Origin: Planctomycetia bacterium
GTDB taxonomy: Bacteria; Planctomycetota; Planctomycetia; Pirellulales; Thermoguttaceae
Assembly (NCBI GenBank): GCA_030539035.1
Contig: JAUNSU010000025.1
Location: 1 to 39,317 of the forward strand
Length of the DNA: 39,317 bases
Reading direction: 5' to 3'
Part shown: piece after piece, positions 8,207-17,609 of the stretch
Layout: each line of letters opens with the position of its first letter
How positions within the stretch are numbered: the stretch's first letter is position 1
Position numbers and translations under genes: made by a program
The notes under the pieces: generated by a model
The model's input: the letters and a program-made list of their open reading frames with translations, nothing else
Told to the model about the DNA's origin: nothing
Database searches by the model: none

Positions 8207-8234
8207 TTGCCAATTTGTAAAAAACAAGTATAAT
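8207..8234 (+). promoter_or_regulatory. sigma70-like promoter of xylR-type gene
   Basis: TTGCCA (8207-8212) and TATAAT (8229-8234) are 16 bases apart. Transcription would start near 8241, about 35 bases before the regulator start codon. Confidence 0.7.
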
Positions 8235-8275
8235 CGCTTGAGAAACGGTTATCAAGGTCAATTTCTTCCATATTT

Positions 8276-9508
8276 ATGTCAAAATACACCATGAAGCGAA
8301 TAAAAAGAGAGGAAAAACAGAGAACAAAAGAGAGAAAGATCCCGGCTCGTGATGTTCTTTTGCTTGTGGAACCGTCCCGAACTTATGGACAGGGAATTAT
8401 TCTCGGGGCGACCCGATACGCGCTGGAACGGGGGCCCTGGATCATTCGGGTCGATGAAGAAATCAATATGCTCGAATCGATTCTGCACAGAATCCGCGAA
8501 TGGGAAGGAGACGGTATGATCGTTCGGACAACTTCACTCAAAGTTGCCCGGGAACTGGAGAAATTCCGCTGTCCGATCGTTGAACTCGGAGGCGATGATC
8601 TTCATACGATCCGCGAAGTTCAGAACGATAATGTTCTCATTGCTCAAATGGCCGCCGATCATCTTTTGGGACTCGGATTTCGGCATTTCGGATTTTATTC
8701 GTTCGGAGAGATCGCCTGGATCCGTGAGCGAAGGGACGCTTTTCAGGATTGCATTGAAAAAGAAGGGTATTCCGTTCAGCAGTTTTCGCAAGCGGCCCGG
8801 CGCCGGGATTATATCCATCCTCTTTGGACACTTCAATTCGAAAAGGATCTGGGCGACTGGCTGCTCCGTCTTCCCAAGCCGATCGCGATTTGGGCCGCAT
8901 CCGACCGGCAGGCCGTTCATATTCAGGAGCGTTGTCTTCGGCTTCAAATCGACATTCCGGAAGAGATCGCCCTGCTGGGAACAGATGATGATCCGATCCT
9001 GTGCGGAAGCTTAACCCCGCCCTTATCGAGTATTCGAACGGATACGGTCCGGATCGGATATGAAGCGGCCGCACTCCTGGATCGCAGAATGAAAAAACTT
9101 GATCTCCCGGAAGATCTTCCGATCCGGATCCCGCCGGTTGCCCTGGTTGCCCGGCAATCGACAGACATTACATCGGTCGAGGATCCCGATATTCGGGAAG
9201 CGCTCGGGATTATTCGGGAACGCGCGGTTTATGGGCTTTCCGTTTCCGAACTTGCCAAAGTTCTTTGCCTTTCCGAAAACACGATTCGCCGCCGATTTAT
9301 CAAATATCTCGGGCGCACACCCGACCAGGAAATGAAGCGAATCCGGATCGAAAGGGCCAAAGAGCTCCTTTCAGAAACCGATCTCGGCCTTGCGGAGATC
9401 ACCGAATTAACGGGCTTTGGCGCCCCGGAATATTTTGCAAAGTCCTTTCTTAAAGAGACCGGACTTACTCCCTATCAGTTCAGAAAAAAGATGAAAGAAG
9501 GAAAATGA
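8276..9508 (+). CDS. XylR-type AraC-family transcriptional regulator
   Basis: A 410-residue regulator. Residues about 25-290 form a LacI/periplasmic-binding-protein-like ligand domain, with NVLIAQMAADHLLGLGFRHF typical of the family. Residues about 305-410 form the double helix-turn-helix of AraC type, with a first helix pair around VSELAKVLCLSENTIRRRF and a second around LAEITELTGFGAPEYFAKSF. XylR of this architecture binds a sugar and activates catabolic genes. The start at 8276 has no strong ribosome site; ATG 8291 is an alternative. The stop overlaps the ATG of the dehydrogenase gene, so the two are coupled. The symporter gene next door is divergent and may be a target. The ligand cannot be named. 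Confidence 0.92.
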   Translation: MSKYTMKRIKREEKQRTKERKIPARDVLLLVEPSRTYGQGIILGATRYALERGPWIIRVDEEINMLESILHRIREWEGDGMIVRTTSLKVARELEKFRCPIVELGGDDLHTIREVQNDNVLIAQMAADHLLGLGFRHFGFYSFGEIAWIRERRDAFQDCIEKEGYSVQQFSQAARRRDYIHPLWTLQFEKDLGDWLLRLPKPIAIWAASDRQAVHIQERCLRLQIDIPEEIALLGTDDDPILCGSLTPPLSSIRTDTVRIGYEAAALLDRRMKKLDLPEDLPIRIPPVALVARQSTDITSVEDPDIREALGIIRERAVYGLSVSELAKVLCLSENTIRRRFIKYLGRTPDQEMKRIRIERAKELLSETDLGLAEITELTGFGAPEYFAKSFLKETGLTPYQFRKKMKEGK

Positions 9509-10572
9509 TGAAGAAGACGATCAAAATCGCGGTAATCGGCGGAGACGGGATCGGCCCGGAAGTTGTTGCCGAAGGAATGAAAGTATTGGAAAAAGCCGCG
9601 GAAATCGACGGATCGTTCGCGTTTGAATTTACAGAATTTCCCTGGAGCTGCGGATATTATCTGGAAACCGGAAGTATGATGCCGGAAGACGGTATTGATC
9701 AGCTCGCCCAATTTGACGCGATTTATCTCGGCGCGATTGGCCGTCCGGATGTTCCCGATAATATCTCACTGCGGGGACTTTTGTTCAAGATCCGTCAATC
9801 CTTCGATCAATATGTCAATATCCGTCCGGTCCGCCTTTTGAACGGAGCTCCCTGTCCGCTCAAAGATGTTCGACGGGAAGATATCGACATGATCGTAATC
9901 CGGGAAAACAGTGAAGGAGAGTATTCGGGACAAGGCGCCTGGCTCTATCGGGGCCAGCCGAACGAGGTTGTTCTTCAGCATGATGTTTTTTCCCGCAAGG
10001 GAACGGAGCGAATTGTCCGATACGCATTTGAACTTGCCCGAAAAACGGGAAAATCCCTTACGAGCATCAGCAAGGGGAACGCCCTGAATTACTCCATGGT
10101 CTTTTGGGATTCGATCGTGAAGGAGATCGCGGCAGAATATCCGGATGTTTCCTGGTGTTCCGTACTGGCCGATGCCGCCTGTATGTTTTTTGTGAAGAAT
10201 CCCCGTCGATTCGGAGTGGTGGTCGCATCAAATCTGTTCGGCGATCTTATTACGGATCTCGGTGCGGCGATTTCGGGCGGAATGGGCCTTGCCGCCGGTG
10301 CGAATATCAATCCGGAACGGCAATATCCCTCCATGTTCGAACCGATTCATGGAAGCGCACCGGATATCGCGGGGAAGGGAATCGCGAATCCGTTTGCCGC
10401 AATTTGGTCCGCGAGTCAAATAATGGATTTCTTCGGATATACGGAACGTGCGAATGCAATTCTTGGCACAATCGAAAAAATGCTGGTTGAAGGAACGGTG
10501 CTTACGCCCGATCTCGGCGGATCCGCATCAACACAGGATGTCGGAAACGCGTTTGTTCGACTCATGAAGTAA
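9505..10572 (+). CDS. tartrate/D-malate dehydrogenase-like enzyme (isocitrate/isopropylmalate DH superfamily)
   Basis: A 355-residue cytoplasmic beta-decarboxylating NAD-dependent dehydrogenase. Diagnostic stretches are IGGDGIGPEV (11-20), IRENSEGEYSG (132-142), the catalytic Lys K190, the Mg/Mn ligands D223, D247 and D251, and HGSAPDIAGKGIANP (282-296). Length and motifs match the TtuC/DmlA group, which oxidises tartrate or D-malate. The ATG overlaps the regulator stop (ATGA), and AAGGA precedes it; ATG 9508 is an equally possible start. Coupling to a XylR-type regulator and proximity to an SSS symporter suggest uptake and oxidation of a hydroxy acid. The exact substrate is uncertain because 3-isopropylmalate and related enzymes share the fold. 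Confidence 0.88.
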   Translation: MMKKTIKIAVIGGDGIGPEVVAEGMKVLEKAAEIDGSFAFEFTEFPWSCGYYLETGSMMPEDGIDQLAQFDAIYLGAIGRPDVPDNISLRGLLFKIRQSFDQYVNIRPVRLLNGAPCPLKDVRREDIDMIVIRENSEGEYSGQGAWLYRGQPNEVVLQHDVFSRKGTERIVRYAFELARKTGKSLTSISKGNALNYSMVFWDSIVKEIAAEYPDVSWCSVLADAACMFFVKNPRRFGVVVASNLFGDLITDLGAAISGGMGLAAGANINPERQYPSMFEPIHGSAPDIAGKGIANPFAAIWSASQIMDFFGYTERANAILGTIEKMLVEGTVLTPDLGGSASTQDVGNAFVRLMK

Positions 10573-10592
10573 TTGTCAATCCGCGGCGATAC

Positions 10593-10669
10593 CGCATACG
10601 GAGCCGGGTTAATGGATGTTTATCTTCACTGAAGATGGAACATTGACCGGGAAAAATCCTCCGTATGCG
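10593..10669. terminator. inverted repeat between convergent genes, possible terminator
   Basis: CGCATACGGAG at 10593-10603 is perfectly repeated inverted at 10659-10669 with a 55-base loop. It lies between the convergent dehydrogenase and iron alcohol dehydrogenase genes. There is no clear T-run, so termination is only a guess. Confidence 0.3.
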
Positions 10670-10704
10670 CCTGCGCGGCCGGGCTCCTCACGAATCACTC
10701 CTCA

Positions 10705-11919
10705 TTAAAAATCGAGCGGTTTAAGGGATTCGCGGAAAATTTGTTCGACGGCTTCCCGCGTTGCGTTGGTCGGCGCAACGGAGAGCAGAACGGTCAACGA
10801 AGGGGTCGAAAAGACGAGATCCGCAAGTTCCGCAATATCACTTTCCGAGAAACCTTCATCGGTCAATTTTTGCTTCGCGCCGACTTCGAACAGCCATTTT
10901 TCGATTCCCCGGGCCGCTTTTTCCGTATCGGATCCTTCCGGTTTTAAATCGGGAATAATCGGCGACAGGATATCGGCAAGAACATCGGCCCGAGCCGCAT
11001 AGATATTCTTGATGACCGCGGGAAGCAGCATTGCAAGTCCAAGTCCGTGAGTGATCGAGGGGCATTTTCCCGAAAGCGGATGTTCCAGCGCATGGGTGTA
11101 ATGCAGGAATCCGTTGTCGAACGAGATCCCGCCGAGAAGAGCCGCATAGGCAAGATGATACCGCGCAGTACGATCCTTCGGATTCTTCATCGCAACGGGA
11201 AGATATCGGACAACAAGCGCGATCACTTCCCGCGCCAAGGTAATCGCAAACGGATTCGTGATCTTTGTTGTTGCCGCTTCAATTACATGATTAAGCGCGT
11301 CAATACTCGTATAAAGGATCTGCTTTGGCGGAAGACTCATCATCAGATCCGGATCATCAATCGACCAGGTCGGATAAAGACATTCATAGGCGATTGCCGG
11401 TTTGAACTTCTTTTCCACTATGGACGCAACGGCAACGCGATTTCCCTCGGTTCCTGTCCCGTGGGTTAAATTCACGGCGACAATCGGAAGCGCTTTTTCC
11501 GGCGCGAATTTCCATTCGAAAAGGGACTCGGCGTTCTGATCCGGATATTCCGCAAGAATCGCAACGCTTTTCGCGGTATCGATCGGGCTTCCTCCTCCGA
11601 TTCCGATCACGGCCTGGGCTCCAAATTCCTTTGCTTGCGCAGTTGCTTCATCAATCGCGGTCGTATCCGGGTTCGGGGTTACCTTATCATAAAGGATCCA
11701 TTCCATTCCCTTTTCGCGAAGGGCCTGTTCAATCGGATCCCACGCGCCGGACGTTTTATAGGCGGAATGCGAAGAAACAACAAGAACACGATTGATCCCT
11801 TTCGCTTTCATCAGTTCGGCAATATCATTCATTTTTTTAATGGCGCCGAATCCAAAGTAAATAAAAGACCGTGCGCGGATCTCGGAAACAGTATCGATAT
11901 TCATAAACTTTTCAAACAT
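10705..11919 (-). CDS. iron-containing alcohol dehydrogenase
   Basis: A 404-residue group III (Fe-dependent) alcohol dehydrogenase, cytoplasmic, interconverting alcohols or lactaldehyde-like aldehydes with NAD(P). The nucleotide-binding loop GGGSPIDTAK is at 108-117. Predicted metal ligands are D207 and H211 (DALNH), H280 and H291 (THG). The start is well supported by AAGGAG seven bases upstream of ATG 11919. It is transcribed alone, convergent with the tartrate/D-malate dehydrogenase gene. It may take part in fermentation or sugar-alcohol catabolism, but the substrate cannot be read from sequence. The 96 bases upstream show no good promoter. Confidence 0.92.
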   Translation of the reverse strand: MFEKFMNIDTVSEIRARSFIYFGFGAIKKMNDIAELMKAKGINRVLVVSSHSAYKTSGAWDPIEQALREKGMEWILYDKVTPNPDTTAIDEATAQAKEFGAQAVIGIGGGSPIDTAKSVAILAEYPDQNAESLFEWKFAPEKALPIVAVNLTHGTGTEGNRVAVASIVEKKFKPAIAYECLYPTWSIDDPDLMMSLPPKQILYTSIDALNHVIEAATTKITNPFAITLAREVIALVVRYLPVAMKNPKDRTARYHLAYAALLGGISFDNGFLHYTHALEHPLSGKCPSITHGLGLAMLLPAVIKNIYAARADVLADILSPIIPDLKPEGSDTEKAARGIEKWLFEVGAKQKLTDEGFSESDIAELADLVFSTPSLTVLLSVAPTNATREAVEQIFRESLKPLDF

Positions 11920-12015
11920 GATTTTCTCCTTTGATCTGAATGTTCAGTATTTTTTAGAAAATTTTCTCTCTCATTCATCGAACGATTGATTTCCATTTCG
12001 ATCGGATCCATTTTA

Positions 12016-15000
12016 TCATAAATGGGAAATGATCGGATGGGGAGTAAAGGGACTTTCCACGGAAAACGACTTGAGGGTCCAGGGAGCGAGCTCGAATTCC
12101 AGCGTATTTTCCTTTAAAGAAAGAGTCCGGTTTTCTCCCAAATCGCGAACAGGGGAGGGGACTGCGGGAATTCGGATCTTGATCGGTTCACTTCCTGTAT
12201 TCACTGCGTAGAACCAGGTTTTTCCGTCAAATTGACCGTATCGGATTTTGATCAGATCCGTACTTTCGGACGCAGTATGGAATGGGCGGGCCGGAAGTCC
12301 TCTCCAGGCGGCCGCAAAGGGAATCAGTTCCTTTTCCAGTCCGCAGGTGCCGATTAAAAAGCCGCCGCGTGTGATCCCGATCATGTCCTGAAATCGCAGC
12401 GGAAGGATGTAAGGCTTCATCGCGTATTCGCCAGCCGGATTTAATGTCGATACACGCCAAGAGCGTTCGCAAAGCCAATCGGCGGGCAGTCCTTTTTCTT
12501 TCGGCGTCCTTTTAGGATTTCCGATGGGATCTTCCCAATAGAGATCGAAAAGATTGATCCATGCGTTGGAATGATCTTTCAGCGATCCGTACATGCCCGG
12601 CTTCTCTTCCGAATCGCGCAGAAGCTCCAGCCGATCGGCGGGAAAACGCCCATGCCGCGTTCGATAGCTTGCGGGAAACAGCGTTTGCTGAATAAAAAGA
12701 TTCGGTTCCTGAGCAAAATACTTGGGATCGATCCCCGAGTGCCGATTAATCTCTTCCCAGAAGTCGTTGACATTTTCTTCTATTAAACGCGGTTCGGAAT
12801 GCTGGGGAGTAAAGCAGTTGATTCCCAGCTGGAGATCTTCGCGGGCATTTCGAACTTTAACAGCGATTTCCCGATAAAGTTCGCCCATTTTTCGGCAGCG
12901 CCAATCGATCCATTTTTCTTTCGCGTTTTTCATCAGCCATTCGTAATAGAGTTTACCGCGCAAGGGATTTTTCCGATCGACGGGGATCACGGTTCCAGTC
13001 TCTTTCATAAACGAATCGATGAGATAATCGTTGTATCCCGCGCGCAGATCACCCAATGAACAGAGAGAATGCTTCGGAAGATGGAGAATGATCCCCCGAA
13101 AGGAAGGATGATTCCGGCCGACAGCAAGGATCCCGTCTATTTCATCAAGGATCATTTTTCGGACAAGCGGATGAAGCGGATTAAAGATCGGCGGGGTATT
13201 ATGCCATCCGCCTGGATGCGGCGTTCCGGTTGAATGAATTGTAAAAATGGAATCATTGTACTGTCCGGTTTGTATCCCTTTCCAGGTGATCTTCGGAAAA
13301 TCATAAAAGGCAACATTATTCTGATTGATCGTCGACATAAAATCGAGATCTTCTCTGTCGAAAACGGCAAGAAGAGCATCCAGAAAATTCGGAATATGCT
13401 TCCGGGGATTATATTTTTTCCCGATCGGACCATTGTACCAGACCGTCGGATAAGCGAGAAGATCCTGTCCGGAGTATTTCATATAATCGCAAAGGCGGCT
13501 CATCATGATTGGAAATTGAACAGGATCGGTTCCATCGACGCCAAAGTCGTAAAGAATGGCGGGATCTTCGAAATAGATCCCCAATTTTCGACCGCCGCCA
13601 AGTGAATCGGGAACAGAAGAAACGGAACACTCCGGAAGAGGATCCAGAACTTCGTAAACCTTAATCTGCGCAACAGCGGCGCCGCCCTGCATAGTTCGCG
13701 CCGACATAAAAATCAGGGAAACATCGCCGTTCCGGCTCCAATAAAGATAGCGCTGCGATCGGATCTTGCCTGTATTGGGATATTCACCGCCGGTAAACCA
13801 GCCCGCCTGAAGTTCGTACTCCGGAAGAACACTTTTTGGGTTCGTGGATTGCGCGATCATATCGACGGTTCGGATTTTATCATCGGGAAAATCGATCTCA
13901 AAGCAATAATGCTTGCCCGCTTTGAGATTCGGAAATCGGACCGCAAACCGTTCTCCTTTACTGCTGCCCGTTTCCAGACAGCTTTTTCCATCGCACTCAT
14001 ATCGATGAAGAGATCCGGAGTGAGTGAACCGGTCTCCGTCAACAAGCCGGGCGGGAATAATCGTTTCCAGTAATTTCAAATTCAAAGACCGGCTGGAATC
14101 CTTTTCAGATTCCTTTGGCGTAATTTTCTTTTTCAATGGAAATAATGAAGAATCAAAAATTCGAACTTGCGAGGAGGCGATTTCCCGATTGTGATCTTTA
14201 AGGATCAGGGAAAGATTTCCGGGAACCGTTTGATCAAAATTCATTTTCCAGTCTGCTTCGGAATTCGGAGGAACCGGGATCGGGCCGGATACGGCCAGTA
14301 TTCGCCCGTCCGCTCTTTTTAAAGAAACAGAAGGAGTTTTTCTTTTCGGAGAGGTATTATAGATCTTTCCGGAAAGTACCTGATTCCGATCATCATTGAA
14401 AAACGTATTCCGATCGGCAGTGAAATTCAGCGGCTGGAATTCCCGATAAAGTTTTTGAACTTCCTGATCGGAAAGAGGAGCATCGAAGATTTTGAGTTCG
14501 TCCATCCATCCGTCCAGTGCGCGTCCGAGATAATTGCCGACAAAAAAGCTGTCGAAAGGGAGCCGGGAATACAAAAGCGGTTTTTGCGGCTGGGCAAGGT
14601 TCAGATCATCGGAGAGGATGGAACTTCGCTCTCCGTTGACATACATCACCTTTTGCGTTTTATCCCAAAGGAAAACCGCATGGATCCAATCCTCCGATTG
14701 CTGCAAAGGGTTCACAAAATACCGTCGTCCGAAATCATTATTATCGGCGCGAAGGCGGCCTTCATAGATCCAGAACCAAACGGCGCCGGATCCGTGTTTA
14801 GTCTTTTCTTCGAAAGGCATTGAAATCATTGTCCGCCATTTTTTATCCGGAAGATAATCACCGTTTGAAGAGCGGATCCAATTCGGCTTGATCCATACGG
14901 AAATGGTTCCCTGTTCCGGAAGAAGATTGTTCTTCAAGGAGTATTCCAGAATACTTTTTTCCTCTTTGGAGAAGAAGGCGGCTTTTCCCAAAAGGCCGGG

Positions 15001-15684
15001 TCCGTATTTGACATTATTATCCTTAATCGGAGTCGAATCTCCAAGGGCGATTGCGGGAACGGAATTTTGATCGAAAGGAAGATAGAACAGAAGCCGGGGC
15101 GGAGCGGTCCGGGTTTCTTCCTCATCCGATTCCTTGAGAATTCGGGTTCCGAAATAGCGATATTCTCCTTTTGTAAACAAATCGAATCGCAGATGAATAT
15201 CTTTCAACCCTTTCGGAATGATCTGGGTAAAGGGAATGATCTGTTTTAAACCGCTGAAAGAAACATCCTGTTCCCTGAAAAAATGTTTGCCGTCCGCGCT
15301 GGTTCCTTCAAAATAGAAACGAGCGCGGGCACCGCGGGGGCCCTGTATCGTCGTATAAGCGGTAAATTGACCATCGGAGATAAGTGCAGAATCCGGTCCG
15401 TATTCCAAAAACTGAACCAGCCGGAAGTCCGATGAATCTTTCGGCAGCGCCCGGATCAGCATCGCGTCCTGATCAATGGATGCGTGAATATCTGAACTTG
15501 CCGTTTGCGGAATCGCACGAACTGTTAAAAAGACCTTCTTTTCGCTCTTCGGAAGTACAAAGCGCATTGAGGAAGGAACTTGTCGAAAAAAATCGATGGA
15601 GGGGGTTTTCCAGAGCGGATCCGCCGCCAAAGTGTATTGCGCAAAAAGAGAGAAAAGCAGGAAAAACATAAGGCGGTATTTCAA
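12016..15684 (-). CDS. large secreted LamG-domain protein with putative glycosidase-like C-terminal barrel
   Basis: A 1222-residue exported protein. I choose a TTG start at 15684 because it gives a proper signal peptide (MKYRLMFFLLFSLFAQYTLA) and is preceded by a GGGA-type ribosome site; ATG 15669 is the alternative. Residues about 22-190 are beta-rich. Residues about 195-420 are a LamG/concanavalin-like jelly roll (LLFYLPFDQN, LDGWMDELKIFDAPLSDQEV). Residues 420-700 contain Ig-like and further carbohydrate-binding-like sandwiches. Residues about 700-1180 resemble a (beta/alpha)8 hydrolase barrel (LGIYFEDPAILYDFG, FRGIILHLPKH). I cannot assign a GH family or catalytic residues. Architecture suggests polysaccharide binding and possibly cleavage at the cell surface. 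No close operon partner. Confidence 0.75.
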   Translation of the reverse strand: MKYRLMFFLLFSLFAQYTLAADPLWKTPSIDFFRQVPSSMRFVLPKSEKKVFLTVRAIPQTASSDIHASIDQDAMLIRALPKDSSDFRLVQFLEYGPDSALISDGQFTAYTTIQGPRGARARFYFEGTSADGKHFFREQDVSFSGLKQIIPFTQIIPKGLKDIHLRFDLFTKGEYRYFGTRILKESDEEETRTAPPRLLFYLPFDQNSVPAIALGDSTPIKDNNVKYGPGLLGKAAFFSKEEKSILEYSLKNNLLPEQGTISVWIKPNWIRSSNGDYLPDKKWRTMISMPFEEKTKHGSGAVWFWIYEGRLRADNNDFGRRYFVNPLQQSEDWIHAVFLWDKTQKVMYVNGERSSILSDDLNLAQPQKPLLYSRLPFDSFFVGNYLGRALDGWMDELKIFDAPLSDQEVQKLYREFQPLNFTADRNTFFNDDRNQVLSGKIYNTSPKRKTPSVSLKRADGRILAVSGPIPVPPNSEADWKMNFDQTVPGNLSLILKDHNREIASSQVRIFDSSLFPLKKKITPKESEKDSSRSLNLKLLETIIPARLVDGDRFTHSGSLHRYECDGKSCLETGSSKGERFAVRFPNLKAGKHYCFEIDFPDDKIRTVDMIAQSTNPKSVLPEYELQAGWFTGGEYPNTGKIRSQRYLYWSRNGDVSLIFMSARTMQGGAAVAQIKVYEVLDPLPECSVSSVPDSLGGGRKLGIYFEDPAILYDFGVDGTDPVQFPIMMSRLCDYMKYSGQDLLAYPTVWYNGPIGKKYNPRKHIPNFLDALLAVFDREDLDFMSTINQNNVAFYDFPKITWKGIQTGQYNDSIFTIHSTGTPHPGGWHNTPPIFNPLHPLVRKMILDEIDGILAVGRNHPSFRGIILHLPKHSLCSLGDLRAGYNDYLIDSFMKETGTVIPVDRKNPLRGKLYYEWLMKNAKEKWIDWRCRKMGELYREIAVKVRNAREDLQLGINCFTPQHSEPRLIEENVNDFWEEINRHSGIDPKYFAQEPNLFIQQTLFPASYRTRHGRFPADRLELLRDSEEKPGMYGSLKDHSNAWINLFDLYWEDPIGNPKRTPKEKGLPADWLCERSWRVSTLNPAGEYAMKPYILPLRFQDMIGITRGGFLIGTCGLEKELIPFAAAWRGLPARPFHTASESTDLIKIRYGQFDGKTWFYAVNTGSEPIKIRIPAVPSPVRDLGENRTLSLKENTLEFELAPWTLKSFSVESPFTPHPIISHL

Positions 15685-15939
15685 TTTTATGATCCCGGAG
15701 ATTGTTCAACTTTCATTAAAGTAAAGGGGAAGGGGGCAGATTTACAAAATCTTTGGTTCAAAAACAGTTCACTCGATAAACGGAATACATATTCCATTTC
15801 TTTTTCCCATCCTCCGATTATACCAAAGGGAATCCAAAAAAACAAGTACGGGATCATTTCAATTCGTAAACAGGATCAAAGAAAGATTCCGAATTTTCCG
15901 CTTTCACTAATGAAAGGAGAAAAATTTTAGCCCCCTTTC

Positions 15940-15968
15940 TTGTAAAATTGTCCTTATTGCATTAGAAT
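15940..15968 (+). promoter_or_regulatory. sigma70-like promoter of AgcS-type symporter
   Basis: TTGTAA (15940-15945) and TAGAAT (15963-15968) are 17 bases apart, upstream of the sodium:alanine symporter gene. Confidence 0.5.
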
Positions 15969-16052
15969 AGGAAGAACGAAATTCATTTTCCGCAGATCTG
16001 AAAAGGAGAGCGGAGAAAAAAGAAGATCATGCGAGCGATCCGCAGACAAAAA

Positions 16053-16095
16053 GGACGATTCATTCCTATTACCATCGTCCCATTTTATTTTTCCC
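16053..16095 (+). terminator. terminator-like hairpin in symporter leader (possible attenuator)
   Basis: GGACGAT (16053-16059) and ATCGTCC (16074-16080) form a perfect 7-base stem with a 14-base loop, followed by CATTTTATTTTTCCC. This resembles an intrinsic terminator placed before the symporter start at 16131, so it could act in attenuation. The stretch just before it, CAGACAAAAAGGAC, recalls the glycine riboswitch core, but the rest of that aptamer is not recognisable. Confidence 0.4.
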
Positions 16096-16130
16096 TCTCC
16101 CCTTAACCGCAGAAAAAAGAACACAAGAGT

Positions 16131-17609
16131 ATGTCAACAGACCAAATCAATCAGATTATCATTAACATTAACACCTTTGTTTGGGGATTTCCGCTCATTT
16201 TTCTCGTTCTGTTTGTCGGAATACTTTTTACTTTCCGATTGACATTTCTTCAGATTTTCCGGCTTCCGCGCGCCCTTTATTATATGCTTCGGAATGAAAA
16301 GACAGATAAAGGAGAAGTCTCCAGTTTTGCGGCGCTCTGCACTGCTTTGTCGGCAACGGTGGGGACAGGAAACATTGTAGGCGTTGCAACAGCGATTGTT
16401 GCCGGAGGGCCGGGCGCACTTTTTTGGATGTGGGTCGCCGCTTTTTTCGGAATGGGAACAAAATTCGCGGAGGGGGTTTTAGCGGTTAAATATCGCGAGA
16501 TCCGTCCGGACGGGACGATTTTGGGCGGTCCTTTCTACTACATAGAAAAAGGGATGGGAAAGAAATGGATTCCATTGGCTTCCCTGTTCGCGTTTTTCGG
16601 CGCGATGAGCGCACTTCTCGGAACGGGAACCTTTGCTCAGATCAACAGTATTACATCGAGTGTTGAAAACTTTTTCGGCGGCGGCCCGGATCATATTCTT
16701 CAATTCGGGCCATTTCGGGCTTCCCAAGCGGCCGCGATTGCGGGGCTTGCCGTTACTTTTTTTGCGGCGATCATTATTTTTGGCGGTTTGCGAAGAATTG
16801 CCAACGTTTCCAAGATCCTCGCACCGGCAATGATCCTCGTTTATGTCGGACTTTGTTCCCTGCTTTTAATCACGAACTATCAACGGATCCCCCATGCGGT
16901 TTATCAAATTGTCTATGGTGCGTTCAATCCTTCGGCGATTACAGGCGGGATCACGGGAAGCATTCTCGCGGCGATGCAAAAGGGAATAGCCCGGGGGATC
17001 TTTTCGAACGAATCCGGACTCGGAACCGCTCCGATCATTGCCGCCGCGGCGCAAACACGGTATCCTGTCCGCCAAGGTTTGGTATCGATGACCGGAACCT
17101 TCATTGATACAATCATCGTTTGCACGATGACCGGGATCTCCATTGTGATCATGTCTTCATGGAACAGAAATCTGGACGGGATTTTCGTTACCTCGGACGC
17201 GTTTGAAAAAGGCTTGCCCTTTTTACCTTCAACATTTGTTTCCGGGACCCTTATGATCTGTCTTTTCTTCTTCGCGTTTACAACTTGCCTTGGCTGGAGC
17301 TATTACGGGGAACGATGTCTGGATTATCTTGCGGGCGGATCACGCAGACCGCTCTTTTTCTATCGGATTTTTTATATCCTCGCCATTTTTGCCGCACCTT
17401 GGCTTCCGCTCCAGATTATTTGGAACAGCGCGGATGTCTTTAACGGTCTTATGGCCTTTCCCAACCTTGCGGCACTGATCGTTTTGTCGGGAGTCGTTGT
17501 TCGGGAAACAAAAGATTATTTTAAAATGGTTAAGAATCAAAAATTCGATCATGAACAAATCAAAAAGAAAGATCAAACTGAAAATGAAAACAAACAGCAA
17601 ACAGCCTGA
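16131..17609 (+). CDS. sodium:alanine/glycine symporter (AGCS family)
   Basis: A 492-residue inner-membrane carrier that imports alanine or glycine with sodium. The family signature GTGNIVGVATAIVAGGPGALFWMWVAA lies around residues 81-107 (shown here in two overlapping parts: GTGNIVGVATAIVAGG and GPGALFWMW). GGPFYYIEKGMG follows near 130, and NESGLGTAPIIAAAAQT near 294. About ten to eleven hydrophobic helices span the protein, and a charged, Lys-rich tail ends it. The start has only a weak ribosome site (AAGAG). The 3' end overlaps the GNAT acetyltransferase gene by 26 bases. The upstream leader has a terminator-like hairpin, suggesting regulated expression. Confidence 0.93.
   Translation: MSTDQINQIIININTFVWGFPLIFLVLFVGILFTFRLTFLQIFRLPRALYYMLRNEKTDKGEVSSFAALCTALSATVGTGNIVGVATAIVAGGPGALFWMWVAAFFGMGTKFAEGVLAVKYREIRPDGTILGGPFYYIEKGMGKKWIPLASLFAFFGAMSALLGTGTFAQINSITSSVENFFGGGPDHILQFGPFRASQAAAIAGLAVTFFAAIIIFGGLRRIANVSKILAPAMILVYVGLCSLLLITNYQRIPHAVYQIVYGAFNPSAITGGITGSILAAMQKGIARGIFSNESGLGTAPIIAAAAQTRYPVRQGLVSMTGTFIDTIIVCTMTGISIVIMSSWNRNLDGIFVTSDAFEKGLPFLPSTFVSGTLMICLFFFAFTTCLGWSYYGERCLDYLAGGSRRPLFFYRIFYILAIFAAPWLPLQIIWNSADVFNGLMAFPNLAALIVLSGVVVRETKDYFKMVKNQKFDHEQIKKKDQTENENKQQTA

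Larger units (their letters stand above)
15685..16130. other. 446-base intergenic region with symporter leader
   Basis: This divergent gap holds no credible gene. The left part is AT-rich and shows no good promoter for the LamG gene. The right part holds the symporter promoter (15940-15968) and an approximately 155-base leader. In the leader the heptamer CCGCAGA occurs three times (15990, 16040, 16107). A hairpin with a T-rich tail lies at 16053-16095. Confidence 0.5.
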
